64,000 nucleotides of DNA from assembly GCA_002162075.1 (NCBI GenBank), contig CP021423.1, forward strand, positions 2,914,001 through 2,978,000. Direction: 5' to 3'. Shown here piece by piece: positions 60,062-64,000 of the stretch. Below the pieces are notes generated by a model, which was not told where the DNA came from, did no database searches, and was given only the letters and a program-made list of their open reading frames with translations. The position numbers and the translations under genes were made by a program. Each line of letters begins with the position of its first letter. The first letter of the stretch is position 1. Source of the DNA: Armatimonadetes bacterium Uphvl-Ar1. GTDB taxonomy: Bacteria > Armatimonadota > Fimbriimonadia > Fimbriimonadales > Fimbriimonadaceae.

Positions 60062-62698
60062 ATGAACAGCTTTAACACCAAAACCACGGCTTCTTTTGGC
60101 GGTCAATCCGTCACATTTTTCAACATGAAGGCTTTGGAGGAGGCGGGTTTTAATGTCGCTCGATTGCCGTATGCGCACCGGGTTTTGCTTGAAAATTTGT
60201 TGCGAAATGAGGACGGGGTCAACGTGCGCAAGGCGGATATTGAGGCGTTGTTGAATTGGGATGCGACGGCAACACCGGATGCCGAGATTGCCTTTACGCC
60301 AGCGCGGGTTTTATTGCAGGATTTTACGGGGGTGCCTTGTGTGGTGGACATGGCGAGTATGCGGGACGCGATGGCGGAGCTTGGGGGTGATCCGGAGAAG
60401 ATCAATCCGTTGCAGCCGGTTGAATTGGTCATTGACCACTCGGTTCAGATTGATAGCTACGGGAAAGACGCGAGCTTGCAGATCAATTTGGATTTGGAGT
60501 TTGAGCGGAATAATGAGCGATATGAATTTTTGAAGTGGGGGCAGGGCGCGCTTGAGAATTTTAAGGTGGTTCCGCCGAACACGGGGATTTGCCACCAGGT
60601 GAACTTGGAATATCTGGCCCGGGTGGTGATGCAGGCGGATGGGGTGGCTTATCTGGATACGCTCGTGGGGACGGATAGTCACACGACGATGATCAATGGA
60701 TTGGGAGTTTTGGGTTGGGGAGTTGGGGGAATTGAAGCCGAAGCGGCGATGTTGGGTCAGCCGGTGAGCATGTTGATTCCTCAGGTGGTCGGCTTTAAAC
60801 TCACGGGCAAGTTGCCGGAAGGGGCGACTGCGACTGATCTAGTTTTGACGGTCACCGAAATGCTCCGTAAGCACGGAGTTGTCGGGAAATTTGTTGAGTT
60901 CTATGGTCCGGGGATTACTAATATGCCGTTGGCGGATCGGGCAACGATTGCGAACATGGCTCCGGAATACGGGGCGACTTGTGGATTGTTCCCGGTGGAC
61001 GAGGAAACGCTCCGGTACTTGATGGTGAGCGGACGGGCCGAATCTCAAGTTGCGTTGGTTCGTGACTACTATTCAGCGCAAGGGTTGTTGCACACGGCGG
61101 ATTCGGCGGAGGCGGAATATAGCTCTCGGTTGGAGTTAGATATGGGTTCGGTGAAGCCGAGCGTCGCAGGTCCAAAGCGGCCTCAGGATCGAGCAGAACT
61201 CAGTAATGCAAAGGAGACATTTTTTGAGGCGTTCCCGGATGCCCGGGGGTCTGATGATGCACTTTCTCACGGAAGCGTGGTGATCGCTTCTATCACGAGC
61301 TGTACGAACACGAGTAATCCCAGCGTGATGGTTGCGGCGGGATTAGTTGCGCGGAAGGCACGCGCTCTTGGCATGACACCAAAGCCTTGGGTCAAGACCT
61401 CGTTGGCACCGGGAAGTCGGGTGGTCGAGCGGTACTTGGAAGCGGCTGGTTTGCAAGAAGATCTGGACGCAATCGGGTTCAACATCGTTGGTTTTGGGTG
61501 TACGACTTGCATCGGGAACTCTGGTCCGTTGCCGGATGACGTGGCGGCGGTTGTTCGCGAGAACGATTTGACCGTTGTCAGTGTTTTGAGTGGTAACCGG
61601 AACTTTGAGGGCCGGGTGAACCAGGATGTGAAGGCGAATTACTTGATGTCGCCGCCGCTCGTCGTTGCCTACAGTTTCGCAGGAACCATTGATATTGATT
61701 TGGCGAATGACGCGATCGGAACTGATCGCAATGGCAATTCGGTCTATTTGCGCGATGTTTGGCCGAGCCAGCAAGAGATTGCGGATGTTGTGGAGCAGAA
61801 CATTACTCGGGAGATGTTTACCAAGAGTTACGCCACGGTTTTTGAGGGTGATGAGAAGTGGAAGGCGATTGAAGTTTCGGGAGGACAGCGGTACGAATGG
61901 GATGAGAATTCGACTTACGTTAAGCAAGCTCCGTTCTTTGCTGGAATGCCGAAAGATGCGCCGGATTCGGTTGAAGATTTGAACGGCTTGAAGTGTTTGG
62001 CTAAGCTCGGTGATTCGGTTACGACAGATCATATTTCACCAGCGGGATCGATCAAAGCGACTTCACCAGCAGGGACTTATTTGATTGAACGCGGAGTTTC
62101 ACCGCATTTGTTCAACAGCTATGGGGCTCGGCGCGGCAATGACGAAGTGATGGTTCGAGGAACGTTTGCGAATATCCGATTGCGGAACCAGTTGGCACCG
62201 GGAACTGAAGGTGGGTTCACGACGAACTACTTATCGGGCGAAGTGACTTCGATTTATGATGCAGCGATGGATTACCAGAAAAATGGAATCGGATTGGTTG
62301 TTTTGGCGGGTAAGGAGTACGGGACTGGTTCGAGCCGTGACTGGGCGGCCAAGGGCACTCGACTTCTCGGTGTGAAAGCGGTTATTGCGGAAAGCTTTGA
62401 ACGAATCCACCGGTCAAATTTGATCGGGATGGGGGTTTTGCCTTTGCAATATCAGGACGGTCAGACGGCGGAATCACTCGGATTGACGGGTGAAGAGGAG
62501 TTTTCGGTGATTGGTTTGAGTGCGGGCGTGGCGTCTAAATTCTCGGGTGGAAAGATGTTGCATGTTCGGGCGACAACGGAGGACGGACAGGTCACGGCCT
62601 TTGATGTTGTTTGCCGATTGGATACGCCGACGGAGATGGATTACTACCGCCACGGTGGGGTCTTGCAGTACGTTCTGCGTGGCTTGCTTAAGGGTTGA
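60062..62698 (+). CDS. acnA: Aconitate hydratase (AcnA/IRP type)
   Basis: Isomerises citrate to isocitrate through a [4Fe-4S] cluster. From ATG 60062 it has 878 residues. The cluster ligands are Cys414 in SCTNTSNPS and Cys480/Cys483 in [12 protein letters not shown]. Also present are [21 protein letters not shown], the active-site [13 protein letters not shown] and [16 protein letters not shown]. The upstream in-frame codons (from 59999) are not conserved. It feeds isocitrate dehydrogenase (49.4-50.9 kb), though the genes are not linked. Confidence 0.97.
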   Translation: MNSFNTKTTASFGGQSVTFFNMKALEEAGFNVARLPYAHRVLLENLLRNEDGVNVRKADIEALLNWDATATPDAEIAFTPARVLLQDFTGVPCVVDMASMRDAMAELGGDPEKINPLQPVELVIDHSVQIDSYGKDASLQINLDLEFERNNERYEFLKWGQGALENFKVVPPNTGICHQVNLEYLARVVMQADGVAYLDTLVGTDSHTTMINGLGVLGWGVGGIEAEAAMLGQPVSMLIPQVVGFKLTGKLPEGATATDLVLTVTEMLRKHGVVGKFVEFYGPGITNMPLADRATIANMAPEYGATCGLFPVDEETLRYLMVSGRAESQVALVRDYYSAQGLLHTADSAEAEYSSRLELDMGSVKPSVAGPKRPQDRAELSNAKETFFEAFPDARGSDDALSHGSVVIASITSCTNTSNPSVMVAAGLVARKARALGMTPKPWVKTSLAPGSRVVERYLEAAGLQEDLDAIGFNIVGFGCTTCIGNSGPLPDDVAAVVRENDLTVVSVLSGNRNFEGRVNQDVKANYLMSPPLVVAYSFAGTIDIDLANDAIGTDRNGNSVYLRDVWPSQQEIADVVEQNITREMFTKSYATVFEGDEKWKAIEVSGGQRYEWDENSTYVKQAPFFAGMPKDAPDSVEDLNGLKCLAKLGDSVTTDHISPAGSIKATSPAGTYLIERGVSPHLFNSYGARRGNDEVMVRGTFANIRLRNQLAPGTEGGFTTNYLSGEVTSIYDAAMDYQKNGIGLVVLAGKEYGTGSSRDWAAKGTRLLGVKAVIAESFERIHRSNLIGMGVLPLQYQDGQTAESLGLTGEEEFSVIGLSAGVASKFSGGKMLHVRATTEDGQVTAFDVVCRLDTPTEMDYYRHGGVLQYVLRGLLKG

Positions 62699-62707
62699 TG
62701 AGTTTGA

Positions 62708-63055
62708 ATGAGTCACCGCATTTACAAGATGAGCTTTACTGGTCTTTACCGGGCTTATCTGAACAAAGTTGAGCGGAAAGGCCGGACAAAGGATGAACTG
62801 GATGAGGTGATCCGTTGGTATACAGGTCACACTCAGGATTCTTTGGACGCGGAGTTGGCGAAAGAGACAATTATTGAGGATTTTGTGGCCGGGGCACCGG
62901 CTTTGAATCCCAATCGGCTGTTGATCACGGGGGTGGTTTGCGGAGTTCGGGTTGAAGATGTGGAGGAGGAGTTGATGCGGGAGCTTCGGTATTTGGATAA
63001 GCTTGTAGATGAATTGGCAAAGGGGCGGGTGATGGGGAAGATATTGCGGAGCTAA
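62708..63055 (+). CDS. DUF2200 family protein
   Basis: 115 residues, cytosolic, in DUF2200: [51 protein letters not shown] and [15 protein letters not shown]. These match the family start, middle and end over the full length. Function unknown. It lies ten bases after acnA and 16 before DUF554, so the three are likely one unit. Confidence 0.9.
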   Translation: MSHRIYKMSFTGLYRAYLNKVERKGRTKDELDEVIRWYTGHTQDSLDAELAKETIIEDFVAGAPALNPNRLLITGVVCGVRVEDVEEELMRELRYLDKLVDELAKGRVMGKILRS

Positions 63056-63071
63056 ATGTGTTGAGATTTTG

Positions 63072-63797
63072 ATGAAGCATCTGTCATTTCGTGGTTTGGG
63101 AACAGTTATCAATTCCGGAGCGGTTGTGATTGGATCCTTGATAGGGCTTGCGGTTGGGGGGAGCTTTCCGGATCGGGTTCAGGATGTGGCAATTTTTGGG
63201 ATAGGTTTGATCACGATGGGGTTGGGAGTGCAGATGTTTTTGCGGACAAAGAATCCGTTGGTAACGGTAGGTGCGATTTGCTTGGGAGGCATTTTGGGGG
63301 CTTTGATGGGATTAGATATGGGGGTTGAAGCTCTTGCGGAGTGGGCGAGGGTGAGTTTGGGAGGAGATAGTCGGTTTAACGAAGGATTTGTGACGGCATG
63401 TGTTTTGTTTTGCATCGGGCCGATGACCTTGATGGGGTGCTTACAGGATGCCTTGGAACGAAAGATTGAGCTTTTGGGCTTGAAAAGTTTGCTGGATGGT
63501 GTGAGTTCGATTTTCATGGCGGCGGCATTGGGGGTAGGGGTTCTGGTATCGGCGGTGTTTGTCTTGGTTTTTCAAGGATTATTGACAGGATTGGCGGGGT
63601 TTTTGTCCGGTTTTGCCAAGGATGAGGAGCTAGTCGGGGAATCGGTCGCTTGTGGTGGTGTGATTATGCTGGCGATTGGACTGAACATCACGGGGATAAA
63701 AGAGTTTTCCAGTGTTTTGTTTTTGCCATCGCTTTTCCTTGCGCCCTTGTTTGCCATTGGGAGTCGCCAAGTATTGGCTCGTTTTTCAAAAGAGTAG
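63072..63797 (+). CDS. DUF554 family membrane protein
   Basis: 241 residues, about six to seven hydrophobic segments, DUF554 family. Recognisable family stretches: GTVINSGAVVIGSLIGLAVG at the start, FCIGPMTLMGCLQDAL in the middle, and CGGVIMLAIGLNITGIKEF near the end. A transporter role is sometimes suggested for the family, not shown. The ATG at 63072 is preferred to the adjacent TTG. Confidence 0.9.
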   Translation: MKHLSFRGLGTVINSGAVVIGSLIGLAVGGSFPDRVQDVAIFGIGLITMGLGVQMFLRTKNPLVTVGAICLGGILGALMGLDMGVEALAEWARVSLGGDSRFNEGFVTACVLFCIGPMTLMGCLQDALERKIELLGLKSLLDGVSSIFMAAALGVGVLVSAVFVLVFQGLLTGLAGFLSGFAKDEELVGESVACGGVIMLAIGLNITGIKEFSSVLFLPSLFLAPLFAIGSRQVLARFSKE

Positions 63798-63831
63798 TTT
63801 CTGGGAGTGGGGTTTGGCTAGACTCTTAACT

Positions 63832-64000
63832 ATGCGCAGGTCTTTGCTGTTGGTGGGTTTGGTTTTGTCGAGTTTGGGGATCGCTCAGGATCGCTGGCCA
63901 TTGATGCCGGGATACAAAGAGATGCAAGCGGGGGCCGCATCGGGACGGGATTGGAAGGTTTCGCAGTTGCGGGGGCAATGGGTAGGGAATACGAAATATC
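63832..64000 (+). CDS. Partial secreted protein of unknown function (runs off the window)
   Basis: From ATG 63832, 56 codons are visible and the frame remains open at the window end. It starts with a hydrophobic leader (SLLLVGLVLSSLGIAQ) ending in a plausible signal peptidase site, then DRWPLMPGYKEMQAG. TAGACT (63819-63824) lies seven bases before the ATG. Too short to classify. Confidence 0.6.
   Translation, partial: MRRSLLLVGLVLSSLGIAQDRWPLMPGYKEMQAGAASGRDWKVSQLRGQWVGNTKY

Overview
The window is a dense, unrearranged stretch of a bacterial chromosome: about 55 protein genes, two tRNAs (Lys-TTT and Val-GAC) and no rRNA, phage, transposase or CRISPR array. Several traits suggest a free-living Gram-negative-type bacterium outside the Proteobacteria. 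These are the many lipoproteins, a PEP-CTERM protein, ftsE-ftsX-M23 peptidase gene order, a Thermus-type long isocitrate dehydrogenase, DUF4331, and start codons placed 6-7 bases after a -10 box (leaderless). An Armatimonadota (Fimbriimonadia-like) origin is my best guess, but it is an inference from gene flavour, not a proof.

Layout. 1-9 kb: a GH20 hexosaminidase diverges from a sugar ABC transporter (binding protein, two permeases). That run continues into a class V aminotransferase, a cysteine dioxygenase and a YeiH-type exporter, then an orphan histidine kinase. 9-19 kb: pyrG, an FAD oxidoreductase, an RGG-repeat protein, a CHMI-like tautomerase, a degenerate serine hydrolase, YceI, a DUF4331 protein split over two genes, a His-rich TPR lipoprotein and Ada. 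19-27 kb: unknown secreted proteins (one with a CT repeat in its signal peptide), an acyltransferase, purM, tRNA-Lys and a divergent pair of secreted unknowns. 27-38 kb: nitroreductase, an RtcA-like protein, a Cys-rich membrane protein, efp, M23 peptidase, ftsX, ftsE, a thioesterase and a large zinc metalloprotease. 38-49 kb: TetR regulator, pgi, tal, TPR, PEP-CTERM protein, cysS, a phosphodiesterase-like protein, TfoX-N, ilvC and tRNA-Val. 49-64 kb: isocitrate dehydrogenase, lspA, ileS, lipoproteins, uvrC, aconitase, DUF2200 and DUF554.

Two window-wide patterns matter to any reader. First, eight genes are broken by one missing base in a short homopolymer, nearly always a G/C run. All eight are restored in full by one extra base, so sequencing undercalls are the likeliest cause, and I annotate them as intact genes with a frameshift note. 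Second, the + strand is G- and T-rich whatever the gene orientation. Plus-strand genes use Leu TTG and Gly GGG, while minus-strand genes use CTC/CTT and CCC, as expected if the + strand is the leading strand throughout.

The most interesting biology is the apparent cysteine-to-sulfite-to-export cassette at 4.8-7.7 kb, the possible phase-variable secreted protein at 19.4 kb, the split DUF4331 gene, and a set of enzymes whose catalytic residues are lost (RtcA-like, beta-lactamase-like, phosphodiesterase-like).
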